A stretch of 64,000 nucleotides of DNA from Microbacterium terricola. GTDB taxonomy: Bacteria > Actinomycetota > Actinomycetes > Actinomycetales > Microbacteriaceae. This document shows positions 28,897 through 38,029 of the stretch, in pieces. The stretch is taken from the NCBI RefSeq assembly GCF_027943945.1, contig NZ_AP027141.1:2480001-2544000 (forward strand), read 5' to 3'. The translations under genes were made by a program, and so were the position numbers. Every line of letters begins with the position of its first letter. Position 1 is the stretch's first letter. Under the pieces are notes generated by a model. That model was not told where the DNA came from, did not search any database, and worked only from the letters and a program-made list of their open reading frames with translations.

Positions 28897-30351
28897 ATGG
28901 CGCGCCGGGCGACGATCGTGGGCAGCGGCCCGAACGGGCTCGCCGCCGCGGTCGCGCTGGCCCGCGCCGGCTATGCCGTGCGGGTGCTCGAAGCGGCCGA
29001 GACGATCGGCGGCGGCACCAGGACGGCAGAGCTGACACTGCCCGGATTCCGGCACGACGTGGGCTCGGCGGTGCACCCGGCAGCGCTGAGCTCGCCGTTC
29101 TTCCGCGCGGCAGGAGTGCACGAGCGCGTCGACTGGATCATCCCCGACGCGTCGTTCGCGCACCCCCTCGACGGCGGGCGCGCCGCGATCGCCTGGCGCG
29201 ACCTCGGCCGGACGGTCGAGGAGCTCGGCGCGGACGGGCGGGCCTGGCGTGCGGTGCTGGGCCCACTCAACGACGGGCTCCGCGACGTGCAGGAGACGGT
29301 CGGCGGACCACTGCTGCGACTGCCCCCGCATCCTTTCATGGCGGCGCGATTCGGAGCGCGGATGCTGCAGCTGGGCACCCGGCTCGGCGACCGCGTCTTC
29401 CGCACCGAAGCCGGCGCCGCGCTGCTCGCCGGTGTGCTCGCACACGCGAACACGCGGCTGCCCTCCCCCGCTGCGGCCGCCGCGGCGCTGCTGCTCGCGG
29501 CGCACACCCACTCCACGGGCTGGGGGTTTCCGCGCGGCGGCGCCCAGGCGATCGCGGACGCGCTCTCCTCCGACCTGCGCGCGCACGGCGGGGAGATCGA
29601 GACCGGTGTCCAGGTGCGCACCCTCGCCGGCCTCGACGTCGGCGACCGCGATGCGGGTGACCTGCTCCTGCTGGATACGTCGCCCCGACTGGCCGCGACG
29701 CATCCCGACGTGCCGCCGCGCTATGCACGGGCGCTGCGGCGGTACCGGTACGGGCCGGGGGCGGCGAAGCTCGATCTCGCCCTCGACGGCCCGGTGCCGT
29801 GGACCAACCCCGACCTCTCCCTGGCGCCGACCGTGCACCTCGGCGGGTCGCGCGCGGAGATCGTCGCGGCCGAGAACGCGGTCGCCGCCGGCCGCATCCC
29901 GGCCAGGCCCTACGTGCTGGCCGTGCAGCCGTCGGTGCTCGACGAGACGCGCGCGCCTTCGGGCAAGGCGGTGCTGTGGGCGTACATGCATGTGCCCAGG
30001 GACTCGCCGTTCGACCCGACCGAGGCGATCATCGCCCAGGTGGAGCGGTTCGCCCCCGGGGTGCGCGACCGCATCCTCGCCGCGCACGTCACCACGGCCG
30101 CCGACCGCGAGGCGCTCAACCCGGCCGAGGTGGGCGGCGACATCCTCGGCGGGGCGTTCAGCCTCGTGCAGGCGGTGCGCCGCCCGGTGGCCTCGCCGGC
30201 CCCCTGGCGCACACCCATGCGCGGCGTGTACCTGGCGTCCGCCGCGACGCCGCCCGGCCCCGGAGTGAGCGGCATGCCGGGGTGGTGGGCTGCGCGCCAG
30301 GCGCTCCGCGACAGCACGGGGGTGCGGATCGAGCTCGACGATCTGTTCTGA
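28897..30351 (+). CDS. NAD(P)/FAD-dependent oxidoreductase (phytoene desaturase-like)
   Basis: This 484-residue flavoprotein begins with a perfect dinucleotide-binding motif, IVGSGPNGLAAAVALARAGY, followed by VRVLEAAETIGGGTRT. The C-terminal FAD contact is YLASAATPPGPGVSGMPGWWAA. It belongs to the amine oxidase/phytoene desaturase superfamily. No carotenoid gene is nearby, so the substrate is open. The central region is shorter than in true desaturases. CAGACT (28885-28890) lies six bases before the ATG; leaderless. Confidence 0.88.
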   Translation: MARRATIVGSGPNGLAAAVALARAGYAVRVLEAAETIGGGTRTAELTLPGFRHDVGSAVHPAALSSPFFRAAGVHERVDWIIPDASFAHPLDGGRAAIAWRDLGRTVEELGADGRAWRAVLGPLNDGLRDVQETVGGPLLRLPPHPFMAARFGARMLQLGTRLGDRVFRTEAGAALLAGVLAHANTRLPSPAAAAAALLLAAHTHSTGWGFPRGGAQAIADALSSDLRAHGGEIETGVQVRTLAGLDVGDRDAGDLLLLDTSPRLAATHPDVPPRYARALRRYRYGPGAAKLDLALDGPVPWTNPDLSLAPTVHLGGSRAEIVAAENAVAAGRIPARPYVLAVQPSVLDETRAPSGKAVLWAYMHVPRDSPFDPTEAIIAQVERFAPGVRDRILAAHVTTAADREALNPAEVGGDILGGAFSLVQAVRRPVASPAPWRTPMRGVYLASAATPPGPGVSGMPGWWAARQALRDSTGVRIELDDLF

Positions 30352-30408
30352 CGGCCCCGGCCCTCCGCGCCGTCGGGCGAGGCCCCCTGGTGCGGTTACG
30401 CTCGAGGG

Positions 30409-30528
30409 GTGACCGATGACAAGAAGGGCCCGTCGACCGCGCGCATCACGATCTGGATCGTGGTCGGCGCCATCGGCGTCTACATGCTCGTGTCTGGCAT
30501 CATCGGCATCATCTCCGGCGGCGCCTGA
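30409..30528 (+). CDS. Small single-pass membrane protein (39 residues)
   Basis: The reading frame starts at GTG six bases after TACGCT (30397-30402) and encodes a charged start (MTDDKKGPSTAR) followed by one hydrophobic segment, ITIWIVVGAIGVYMLVSGII, and a glycine-rich end. The leaderless promoter spacing is the same as for the surrounding genes, and third codon positions are strongly G or C, so I regard it as a real small gene. Function unknown. Confidence 0.7.
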   Translation: MTDDKKGPSTARITIWIVVGAIGVYMLVSGIIGIISGGA

Positions 30529-30566
30529 CCGGGGGTCTCCCAGGTGCCTGCTGGGACAATGGAGCA

Positions 30567-31124
30567 GTGAAACTCCTCGTCGCCGCCCTTGATGCCGAAC
30601 TCGTCGCCTTCGAAGCCGACCTTCCCGGATTCGACCGGCTCGTCACCGGTCCGGGCAAGCTGCAGGCCACCTACGCGCTGACCCGCGCGCTCGACGCCCG
30701 CACCTACGACGAGATCCTCGTCGTCGGCACCGCCGGCGCCATCGACCCGCGCCTGCACGAGGCGATCTACGACATCGACGCCGCGATCCAGCACGACGTC
30801 ACCGACATCGACGGGATCGTCGGCCAGCACGTGTCGCTGCCGCCCCGGGTGGAGCTCGGACGCGAGGGCGTCACGATCGCGACCGGCGACCACTTCGTCG
30901 ACGACGCGGAGGCGGTCGGCGTGATCCGCCCCCTCGGCGCCGGCCTGGTCGACATGGAGACGTACGCGTACGCGTGGGTGGCCGAGCAGTTCGGCGTGCC
31001 GCTGCGGGTGCTCAAGGCCGTGTCCGACCGCGCACAGGACGACGCCATCACGGACTGGCGGGCGACCGTCGCCGCGTGCAGCGCGCTGCTGCGCGACAAG
31101 GTCAGGGCAGAGTACGGGGTCTAG
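30567..31124 (+). CDS. Nucleosidase (MTA/SAH nucleosidase-like, PNP/UDP family)
   Basis: This 185-residue member of the purine nucleoside phosphorylase superfamily is shorter than E. coli MtnN (about 230). It shows the core strand EILVVGTAGAIDP, the ribose-binding LVDMETYAYAWVAEQFGVPL with the conserved Met-Glu pair, and the catalytic aspartate in VSDRAQDD. It probably cleaves the glycosidic bond of a nucleoside such as S-adenosylhomocysteine. GTG 30567 lies six bases after GACAAT (30555-30560). Its stop codon lies in a terminator stem (31114-31161). Confidence 0.85.
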   Translation: MKLLVAALDAELVAFEADLPGFDRLVTGPGKLQATYALTRALDARTYDEILVVGTAGAIDPRLHEAIYDIDAAIQHDVTDIDGIVGQHVSLPPRVELGREGVTIATGDHFVDDAEAVGVIRPLGAGLVDMETYAYAWVAEQFGVPLRVLKAVSDRAQDDAITDWRATVAACSALLRDKVRAEYGV

Positions 31125-31161
31125 CCGAGCGTTCCCCCCAGTCCGCTCAGCCAGACCCCGT
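31114..31161. terminator. Near-perfect 18 bp hairpin overlapping the nucleosidase stop codon
   Basis: ACGGGGTCTAGCCGAGCG (31114-31131) pairs with CGCTCAGCCAGACCCCGT (31144-31161), 16 of 18 positions matching, around a loop TTCCCCCCAGTC. The TAG stop at 31122-31124 is inside the left arm. It lies between convergent genes and probably stops transcription from both sides. Confidence 0.75.
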
Positions 31162-31186
31162 GTCCCGGCGCCCAGTCACCGGGAGG

Positions 31187-32026
31187 TCATGACCGCCACT
31201 GCGTCTTCTCCCACGTCACTGCGGCGAGGGATGCCTGGCCGCTGACCGAGGGGTGGAAGTAGTCGCGCGTCGAGATGTCCGACTTCGCGAACGCGTAGCC
31301 CGCGACCGCATAGCCGTCCCACCGGCACTTCGCCGTCGCGGCGCATGCCGCCTCGAGCGCCAGGTTGTACTCGTTCACGCGCGTCTGCACGGCCTCGCGT
31401 CGCTCCACATCGGCCGCCTTGGTGCTGGTCGGGCTCGCGAGCATCGACTTGCACAGTCCGAGCAGCGCCCAGGTGAGCCGGGCGGAGACGCTGGACTTGT
31501 TGAGGTCGAGCAGGCGCTTCAGGTTCGGGATGCTGGCGACGAAGATCTCCGGCTTCGCCTGGCTGGCCGCGAGCGTGGCGAGACTCGTCTGGATGCTGGC
31601 GGCGAAGGCGTCAGTGGAGGTCATCTGCGACACGGAGTCCTTGCACGCGTCGTTCGCGCCGATCTCGATCGTCACGTACTGCGCGCCCTGACCCGCCGCT
31701 CTGGTGGCCTGGGCGGGGAGCCCTGCGGCGACCGCACCCGGGACGGCGTCGTTGTAGGTCGTCAGCTGAGCTCCGGCCTGCCGCAGCCGGGTGGCGTGCG
31801 AGGCGACCGATGCCGCCGTGCCGGTGGACCAGCTGTTGGTCGGGCAGCTCAGCAGCGCCGAGCAGGTCATGGACGCCTGGGTGATGGAGTCGCCGAGTGC
31901 GGCCATCTTGGCCGGGAGCGCGGGAGCGGCGCTGGCGGAGGCGGCTCCGACGGAGAGTCCGACGACGAGGGCGGCGGCCGTGGCGACGGCGGTGAGGGCG
32001 CGACGGACACCCGTGGTGGTGCGCAT
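31187..32026 (-). CDS. Secreted SGNH/GDSL hydrolase
   Basis: This is a 279-residue exported lipase or esterase-like protein. The signal peptide RRALTAVATAAALVVGLSVG ends near ASASAAPA. Mature blocks are all present: ALGDSITQ (block I with the serine), VTIEIGANDAC (block III) and DYFHPSVSGQ (block V, with the Asp-His pair). Six or more cysteines suggest disulfides, as in Streptomyces-type SGNH lipases. The substrate is unknown. About 200 bases upstream (32027-32228) hold no gene; part of this must carry its promoter, but no consensus stands out. Confidence 0.9.
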   Translation of the reverse strand: MRTTTGVRRALTAVATAAALVVGLSVGAASASAAPALPAKMAALGDSITQASMTCSALLSCPTNSWSTGTAASVASHATRLRQAGAQLTTYNDAVPGAVAAGLPAQATRAAGQGAQYVTIEIGANDACKDSVSQMTSTDAFAASIQTSLATLAASQAKPEIFVASIPNLKRLLDLNKSSVSARLTWALLGLCKSMLASPTSTKAADVERREAVQTRVNEYNLALEAACAATAKCRWDGYAVAGYAFAKSDISTRDYFHPSVSGQASLAAVTWEKTQWRS

Positions 32027-32228
32027 GGCAACTCCGGTTCACGACGCTGTGTGCAGAGCAGGAGGCGCGGACGAATCCGTGGCCGGACAGGCCGGCGGTC
32101 GGCGCGAACGAGCGCGTCGACGGCTGATCAGCGGGTATCGGGAGTGGTGCGAAATGGTTCTGTGGTGCTGATCTGGCGTGACACTACACCCGGCACGAGG
32201 CCCCGACAAGAGCCGAGCGCGCGGTGGT

Positions 32229-35200
32229 TCAGACCGCGACGGACGCGTGCTGCGTGATGGTGCTCGGACCATGCGGGGACGCCGTCACCGTGAGCTGCGC
32301 GGGCAGCTGCTCTTTCATCGCCTCCACGTGGCTGATGACCCCGACCGTCCGGCCACCCTGGCGCAGTTCGTCGAGCGTCCGCATCGCCAGTTCGAGCGTC
32401 TCGGCGTCGAGCGAGCCGAACCCCTCGTCGATGAACAGGGTGTCGAGGCGCAGCCCGCCCGCCCGGGCCGTGACGACCTCGGCGAGGCCGAGAGCCAGGG
32501 CGAGCGAGGCGAGGAAGGTCTCTCCGCCCGAGAGCGACTGCGCGGGACGGGCGCGACCGGTGTAGGCGTCGATGATCTCGATGCCGAGCCCGGACGCGGC
32601 GTTGCGTGCCGCGACCGCGTCGCTGTGGCGCAGCCGGTAGCGGCCCGATGACATGTCGTCGAGGCGCACGTTCGCCTGCGCGACGATCTCTTCGAGCTCG
32701 GCGGCGAGCACGAAGGTCTCGAGGTCCATCCGGCTGGCCGTGCGACCGGCGACGGCTGCGGCCAGGCCGGCGATGAGCTCGTGGGCGGAGGCCAATCCGG
32801 CGATGCCGGCGTAGGCGGCGTCGGCACGTTCGGTCAGACTGCGCAGGCGGGCGGCGGCCTGGGCCACGCGCTCCGCCGCCTGCGTCGCCGCACGGGCGGC
32901 GTCCTTCGCGGCCGCGACCGCGCGAGCCGACTGCTCGAGGTCCACGTCGTCGGAGTCGCGCCCGGCCAGATCGAGCTCGAGGGTGCGCAGCCGCTCGCGC
33001 ACCGTGCGCAGGGCGACCTCATGGTCGAGGATGCCGCGCGTCAGAGCGGAGCGGGTGGCATCGTCGCGCAGCGCCGCAACCGCATCGTCCACGTCGGAGA
33101 AGTCGGATGCGGCGACCTCGGCATCGCGGTCGACGAGCGCCTCGGCGTGCGCGACACGGCGGGCGGCGGCCGCGTCCGCGGCGTCGGCCAGCGCCCTGGT
33201 CAGGTCGCGGAGCCGGGTGGTCTCGGCGATGCGATTGGCGACGCGGGGGGCGGCACCGCGGGCGGCGGTCACGGTCGCGCGCATGGTCGTCGCCCGCTCG
33301 TCGGCCACCGCGAGGCGCTGACGCCTCTCGGTGCTCGCGACGGCGAGGGCGTCTCGCTCGGCAGCGGCCAGCGCGTCGAGGTCGGAGAGCTCGGCGCGCT
33401 GCGCGATCAGCTCGGACTGGCGTGCGGCGTCGGCCGCAGCGGCGTCGACGGCGGTGCGGGCGGCGGCGAGCGCGGCCTCGAGGTCGTCGGCGCTGCGTCC
33501 GTGGGCCCGGGCGGCCGACTCGCTGTGGGCGGCGCGCGCGGCACGGGCGGCCGTCGCGGCCGACTGCTCCGCCGCAGCCGCGTCGTCTTTCGTCCGCTCG
33601 GCAGCGGCCAGCATCTCGTCGGTCACCGGCTCGCCGTCGTGCACGGCCGGAGCAGGATGCTCGCGCGAGCCGCAGACGGCGCACGGGTCTCCGTCGACCA
33701 GCTCGCCGGCAAGCTCGCCGGCGAAGCCCTCGAGGCGGCGACGCAGCAGCGAGGTGAGAGCGCCTGCGGCGGACTCGAGGGCGGTCAGCGCAGCAGCGTG
33801 GGCCTGCTCAGCGGTACGCAGGTCGTCGGCGCGCGCCGCGGCCTCGCGTGCTGCGGCCAACTGGGTCTCGGTCGCGGCGAGCGCGGTGCGAGCGGTCGTC
33901 AGGACGACGGCGGCGCCTTCCAGACCCGCGATCGCCTCGTCGAGCGTCGCCAGCTGTGCCGGGGCTCCGGCGCGCGCGGCATCGAGCGCCACGAGCTGCG
34001 CGTCGAGGTCGGCGAGGGCGACGCGGTCGGCGGCGATACGCGTGTCGAGCGCCTGCAGCTCGGCCTCGAGTGCGGCGGCATCCGCCCAGCGGGACAGATC
34101 GCCGGTCATCTCATCGATGCGACGACGCAGCGCGGTGATGTCGACGCTCGCCTGCTGCTCTGCGTCACGGCCGACATTGGTCGACCACGCTGCGAGAGCC
34201 GCACTCTCGGCGGCGGCGGCGTCGTCGACGGCGACAGCAGCCCTGGCCGCGGCGGCGATGACCGAGCGCAGCGCCTCGGCGCGCGTGGCGCGGCCGAGGG
34301 TGGCGCGGTCGGCGGCGAACGCGGGTTCTGCGGCCTCTCGGGCGGCGAGGTCGAGTCGAGCGGCATCCCGCTCTCGGCGCTGGGCATCCAGCGCGACGAG
34401 GGCGGTGTGCGCCGCGACGATCTGGGCGACGGCCTCGTCCGCGGCGTCTCGCTCGCGAGCGAGCGTGTCGGCGCGGTATGCGGCGCGGTCGACGGCTGCG
34501 ACGGCGAGGGCGAGACGGGCGGCCGTCGCGGCGGACGCGTCGTCGTCTGCGCCGAAGCCGTGCTCGGCCGCGAGCGCGGCGGCCTCCGCCAGCAGAAGCT
34601 CGACCTGGTCGCCCGCGCGGCCGAGATCATGCTCGGACTGCTTGCGGCGCTGCTCGAGCGCCGCCTGGTAGTCCTCGTACACCCGCGTGCCGAACAGGGT
34701 GCGCAGCACGGCCTGCCGGTCGTCGTTCTTCGCGAGGAGGAACTGCGCGAACCGGTTCTGGGCGAGCAGGATGACCTGCAGGAACTGGTCGCGGCTGAGT
34801 CCGAGGATCTCGTCGAGCAGCAGCCCGACGTCGCGGGGGCCGGCTGCGCGGCCGATCCAGGCATCACCCACCCGCTCATCGAGCTGGGCCGCATGCTTCA
34901 CCGGCGTCGTGCCGACGCCGCGCGCCTTGGGGCGCTCGTAGTCGGGCGATCGCGTGACGCGGTAGCGGGCGCCGTCGACCGTGAACTCGAGCACGGCCGT
35001 GGTCGCGTCTTCTGGCGCTGCATGGTCGCTGCGGATGCGCTTGTCGCCGCTGTCGTAGCGGGGCACGCTGCCGTACAGCGCGAAGCAGACACCGTCGAGG
35101 ATGCTGGACTTGCCGGCGCCCGTGCGCCCGGAGATCAGGAAGATGCCGTCTCCGTCGAACGCATCGAAGTCGACGCACTGACGGTGCAGGAAGGGTCCGA

Positions 35201-35231
35201 AGCCTTCGAGCTCGAGGCTGTGAAGCTTCAT
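32229..35231 (-). CDS. sbcC: Exonuclease subunit SbcC
   Basis: This 1000-residue SMC-like ATPase joins SbcD (Mre11-type) to open hairpins and process DNA ends. Walker A is SGRTGAGKSSILDG at residues 34-47. Long alanine-rich coiled coils follow, broken in the middle by the zinc hook DGDPCAVCGSREH (about residue 517). The C-terminus carries the signature SLSGGETFLASLALALGLAE and Walker B LFIDEGFGSLD. It overlaps sbcD by four bases. Confidence 0.94.
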   Translation of the reverse strand: MKLHSLELEGFGPFLHRQCVDFDAFDGDGIFLISGRTGAGKSSILDGVCFALYGSVPRYDSGDKRIRSDHAAPEDATTAVLEFTVDGARYRVTRSPDYERPKARGVGTTPVKHAAQLDERVGDAWIGRAAGPRDVGLLLDEILGLSRDQFLQVILLAQNRFAQFLLAKNDDRQAVLRTLFGTRVYEDYQAALEQRRKQSEHDLGRAGDQVELLLAEAAALAAEHGFGADDDASAATAARLALAVAAVDRAAYRADTLARERDAADEAVAQIVAAHTALVALDAQRRERDAARLDLAAREAAEPAFAADRATLGRATRAEALRSVIAAAARAAVAVDDAAAAESAALAAWSTNVGRDAEQQASVDITALRRRIDEMTGDLSRWADAAALEAELQALDTRIAADRVALADLDAQLVALDAARAGAPAQLATLDEAIAGLEGAAVVLTTARTALAATETQLAAAREAAARADDLRTAEQAHAAALTALESAAGALTSLLRRRLEGFAGELAGELVDGDPCAVCGSREHPAPAVHDGEPVTDEMLAAAERTKDDAAAAEQSAATAARAARAAHSESAARAHGRSADDLEAALAAARTAVDAAAADAARQSELIAQRAELSDLDALAAAERDALAVASTERRQRLAVADERATTMRATVTAARGAAPRVANRIAETTRLRDLTRALADAADAAAARRVAHAEALVDRDAEVAASDFSDVDDAVAALRDDATRSALTRGILDHEVALRTVRERLRTLELDLAGRDSDDVDLEQSARAVAAAKDAARAATQAAERVAQAAARLRSLTERADAAYAGIAGLASAHELIAGLAAAVAGRTASRMDLETFVLAAELEEIVAQANVRLDDMSSGRYRLRHSDAVAARNAASGLGIEIIDAYTGRARPAQSLSGGETFLASLALALGLAEVVTARAGGLRLDTLFIDEGFGSLDAETLELAMRTLDELRQGGRTVGVISHVEAMKEQLPAQLTVTASPHGPSTITQHASVAV

Positions 35232-36382
35232 CCGCGCACCTCGGCGGCGACCTGATCGTCGATGACGTCGCGGAGGAGGTCGCGCTCGCCCTCGCCGGCT
35301 CCGACGCCGTTGCGCACGTGGCGGAGGAAGGCGTCGACCAGGGCGAGGTCATCGCGCGCCTCGCGCACCCGCGCCGCATAGCTGCGGCCGTCGTCGGCGT
35401 GCACGACCGACGGCGCGTGGGCGACCATCGCGCAATGCGGGAACCGCGCCTGCAGCCGGCGCATCGGGTCGGGCTGCGGGGCCGCGTCGGTGTAGCGGGC
35501 GCTGACCCATGCGTCGCGCATGTCGTCGAACCGCGGGTCGGTCAGCAGCTCGTCGAGGGTGCCTTCGAGGGTGACGAGGCGCCGCGGCACCGGCAGCTCG
35601 AGCCACTGGACGGACGCCAGGCCCCCCGCATCCAGCTCGACGATCCACGAGCCGCGCGGCTTGTCGCCTTCGCCGAAGCTGTAGTGCAGCGGCGCGCCCG
35701 CGTAGCGGACGCGATCGGTCAGATGCTGGCGCCCGTGGATGTGCCCGAGCGCGATGTAGTCGGGCCCGTCGAACGCACCGAGCGGCACGACGTCGAGGCC
35801 GCCCTGCTGGATGTCGCGCTCGAGGTGAGGCGTGGGCTCGACGCCCGCGGCGAAGCAGTGCGCCACGGCGACGGAGCGTCCGCCGCGCCCGGCCAGGTCG
35901 GCGCGGATGAGATCCATCGCGTGGGTGAGGGTCTGCGCCTGCGAGCGCAGCTCGACGTCCGGCCACAGGTGGCGGACGAGGCTCGGCTCGAGGAACGGGA
36001 TGCCGTAGACGTGCACCGGGCCGTCCGCGTCGTCGATCGTGAGGGGTGTGCCGACCGAGAGCGGGTCGGTGAGCACGTGGATGCCGTCGCGCAGCAGCTT
36101 CGCCTGGAAGCCGAGCCGCGCGGCGGAGTCGTGGTTGCCGCTCGTGACGACCACGCGGGCGCCGGTGTCGCGGAGCGCCACCAGCGTGTCGGTGAGCAGC
36201 GTGTACGCGGCAGCGGCAGGAGTAGCCGAGTCGAAGACGTCGCCGGCGACGATGACGAGATCGACGCGCTGTTCGCGCACCTGCTCGGTCAGCGCCGCGA
36301 GCACGCCACCGAGGGCCTCGAGCGTGGAGTGACCGTGGAAGGTCCGCCCGATGTGCCAGTCGGAGGTGTGCAGGATGCGCAT
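35228..36382 (-). CDS. sbcD: Exonuclease subunit SbcD
   Basis: This 384-residue Mre11-type nuclease has the metal phosphoesterase motifs in order: ILHTSDWHIGRTFHG, VIVAGDVFDS, VVTSGNHDSAARL, VAVAHCFAAG and ALGHIHGRQ. The start is the ATG at 36382, where the family begins (MRILHTSDWH). TACCGT on the minus strand (36395-36390) lies seven bases upstream, giving a leaderless message. A longer open frame upstream has no family similarity. Confidence 0.94.
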   Translation of the reverse strand: MRILHTSDWHIGRTFHGHSTLEALGGVLAALTEQVREQRVDLVIVAGDVFDSATPAAAAYTLLTDTLVALRDTGARVVVTSGNHDSAARLGFQAKLLRDGIHVLTDPLSVGTPLTIDDADGPVHVYGIPFLEPSLVRHLWPDVELRSQAQTLTHAMDLIRADLAGRGGRSVAVAHCFAAGVEPTPHLERDIQQGGLDVVPLGAFDGPDYIALGHIHGRQHLTDRVRYAGAPLHYSFGEGDKPRGSWIVELDAGGLASVQWLELPVPRRLVTLEGTLDELLTDPRFDDMRDAWVSARYTDAAPQPDPMRRLQARFPHCAMVAHAPSVVHADDGRSYAARVREARDDLALVDAFLRHVRNGVGAGEGERDLLRDVIDDQVAAEVRG

Positions 36383-36470
36383 GCCATCAACGGTATGGCG
36401 GGCTTCCGACATCGCCCCAGAGGCCGGCGGTGCGCCGCCCGAATGCGGCGCGCTGCTCGCAGGGAGCGGC

Positions 36471-36785
36471 TCAGGATGCCGCCCGCGCGGTCCGCTTCTC
36501 CTGCTGGTACACCCGCAGCGCCTCATAGCGGTCAGCCGACCGCGCCCTGCGCTTGGCGGCCTCCTCCTCGCGCTTCTTGGGCGGGGCGGTGGTGACGAGA
36601 TCGTCGATGAGGTGACGGGTCGCGTGGGCGATCTCAGCGACAGCCCGATCGAAGACGGCTTGATTCACCTTCGCCGGCTTGGTCGTGCCGGCGATCTTGC
36701 GCACGAACTGCAGTGCGGCGTCGTGGCACTCGTCGTCGGTGGCGGCCGGCTCGAAGTTGTTCAGCGGGACGATGTTGCGGCACAT
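36471..36785 (-). CDS. DUF2277 domain-containing protein
   Basis: This is a 104-residue conserved protein. The start MCRNIVPLNNFEPAATDDE and the following ALQFVRKIAGTTKPAKVNQA and LVTTAPPKKREEEAAKRRAR are the DUF2277 pattern. The function is not established. The basic C-terminus might bind nucleic acid, which is inference. TACCGT on the minus strand (36797-36792) lies six bases before the ATG (leaderless). The gene is divergent from the following hydrolase. Confidence 0.85.
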   Translation of the reverse strand: MCRNIVPLNNFEPAATDDECHDAALQFVRKIAGTTKPAKVNQAVFDRAVAEIAHATRHLIDDLVTTAPPKKREEEAAKRRARSADRYEALRVYQQEKRTARAAS

Positions 36786-36843
36786 GCGGCCACGGTACGC
36801 CGCTCGGGGCGGAGACGGAACGGCCACGGGATAGCCTCGGACG

Positions 36844-37596
36844 GTGACCGACGCGATCTCGCACTTCTCTTACCAGGGCGCGACGCTCGTGGTCGAGGAG
36901 CACCCCGCCGAGGGCGCGGCGGGCGGTGAAGCCGTCTTCGTGCTGCTGCACGGCATCGGGATGGGACGCGGAGCCTTCGGAGACCTGACCGCGCACCTGA
37001 CTCCCCACGGCAGGGTCATCTCGCTGGACCTGCCAGGGTACGGCGATGCCCCCGAACCGGATCGCACGCCGACGATCGAGCGGATGGCCGACATCGTCGC
37101 GGCCCTGCTGCGTGATCGCGGCGTCAGGCGCCCGGTGCTGATCGGGCACTCGATGGGCACCCAGGTGGCCATCGAGGCGGTCGTTCGCCACCCCGGTCTC
37201 ACGGACCGGATCGTGCTCGCCGGTCCGACCGTCGATCCGCGTGCCCGCTCGATCTGGGGCCAGTTCCGCCGGCTCGTGCACGACCTGGCGATCGAGAGCC
37301 CCCGCGTGCTCTGGATCGGCGCCGGCGAGTACCTGCACGCGGGTCCGCACCTGCGCCGCAAGATGCGCGCGATGCTCACCCACCGGCCGGAGGACGTCTA
37401 CCCGCGCGTGCCTGCGCGCACCCTCGTGCTGCGCGGGGCCAGTGACGCGGTCGCGCCGCGCGACTGGTGCCTGCAGGTGGTCGCGCTGCTGCCCGACGCG
37501 TCACTGGAGGAGATCGACGGCCACGGTCACGAGACGATGATCCGGGATGCTGCACCCGCCGCCGCGCGGATCGTCGGATTCGCGCAGCGGCCGTAG
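36844..37596 (+). CDS. Alpha/beta hydrolase
   Basis: This 250-residue hydrolase has an intact triad: HGIGMGRGAFGDLT oxyanion region, nucleophile elbow LIGHSMGTQVAIEAV, acid in LVLRGASDAVAPRDW, and histidine in EIDGHGHETMIRDA. The substrate is unknown. GTG 36844 is placed six bases after TAGCCT (36832-36837), so leaderless. It converges with a small acidic protein gene with seven bases between stops. Confidence 0.88.
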   Translation: MTDAISHFSYQGATLVVEEHPAEGAAGGEAVFVLLHGIGMGRGAFGDLTAHLTPHGRVISLDLPGYGDAPEPDRTPTIERMADIVAALLRDRGVRRPVLIGHSMGTQVAIEAVVRHPGLTDRIVLAGPTVDPRARSIWGQFRRLVHDLAIESPRVLWIGAGEYLHAGPHLRRKMRAMLTHRPEDVYPRVPARTLVLRGASDAVAPRDWCLQVVALLPDASLEEIDGHGHETMIRDAAPAAARIVGFAQRP

Positions 37597-37603
37597 CCGC
37601 AGC

Positions 37604-37942
37604 TCAGGGTGCCGGCGGGGCGTCGACGCCGAGTCCGGTGGCCTGATGCGTCGGCGCGGGCGGGTCCTGCCGGTGCGGTGCACGCGGCTCTTGGCCCGGA
37701 TCCTTCTCGGTGCTCGGGCGGTCGGCGTCCTCGGCCTCCGTGTCGGCGTCGGCGGAGAGATCGGGGTCGGCGCCCTCGACGGACTCCTCCACGGTGCCGA
37801 CGTCCAGCCCGTCGGGTGCCGAGACCGGCTCGGTCGCCTCGTCGGTCGACTCCTGAGTGGTCTCATCCGCGGCGGCGCCGGACTCCCAGCCGCCGGCCGG
37901 ATCGGCGTCGATGACGCCCTCGGGAAGATCGCGTTCAGTCAT
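37604..37942 (-). CDS. Hypothetical acidic, disordered protein
   Basis: This 112-residue protein is rich in Asp, Glu, Ala, Pro and Thr, with no hydrophobic core and no recognisable domain. It starts MTERDLPEGVIDADPAGGWE. AAAGGGG lies at a normal distance before the ATG, which supports expression. A similar style of small acidic protein is encoded at 48824-48997. Function unknown. Confidence 0.6.
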   Translation of the reverse strand: MTERDLPEGVIDADPAGGWESGAAADETTQESTDEATEPVSAPDGLDVGTVEESVEGADPDLSADADTEAEDADRPSTEKDPGQEPRAPHRQDPPAPTHQATGLGVDAPPAP

Positions 37943-37999
37943 GGCTGACCCCTTTCGTCCCCTCCAGCCTCGCCTGACCCGGTGCGCGGCGCAGCGGGG

Positions 38000-38028
38000 T
38001 TGACGTCTGCCACGCCCCCGGCTACAGA
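38000..38028 (+). promoter_or_regulatory. Candidate promoter antisense to the GNAT gene
   Basis: TTGACG (38000-38005), a 17-base spacer and TACAGA (38023-38028) make a good sigma-70-type promoter pointing into the 3' end of the convergently oriented acetyltransferase gene. No plus-strand gene follows, so it would give an antisense RNA. It could be a chance match. Confidence 0.3.
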
Positions 38029-38029
38029 G

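Noticed and set aside
32781..35255. Plus-strand 824-codon open frame opposite sbcC
   Set aside because: SbcC carries the Walker, zinc-hook and signature motifs; the opposite frame is a composition artefact rich in Gly and Arg.
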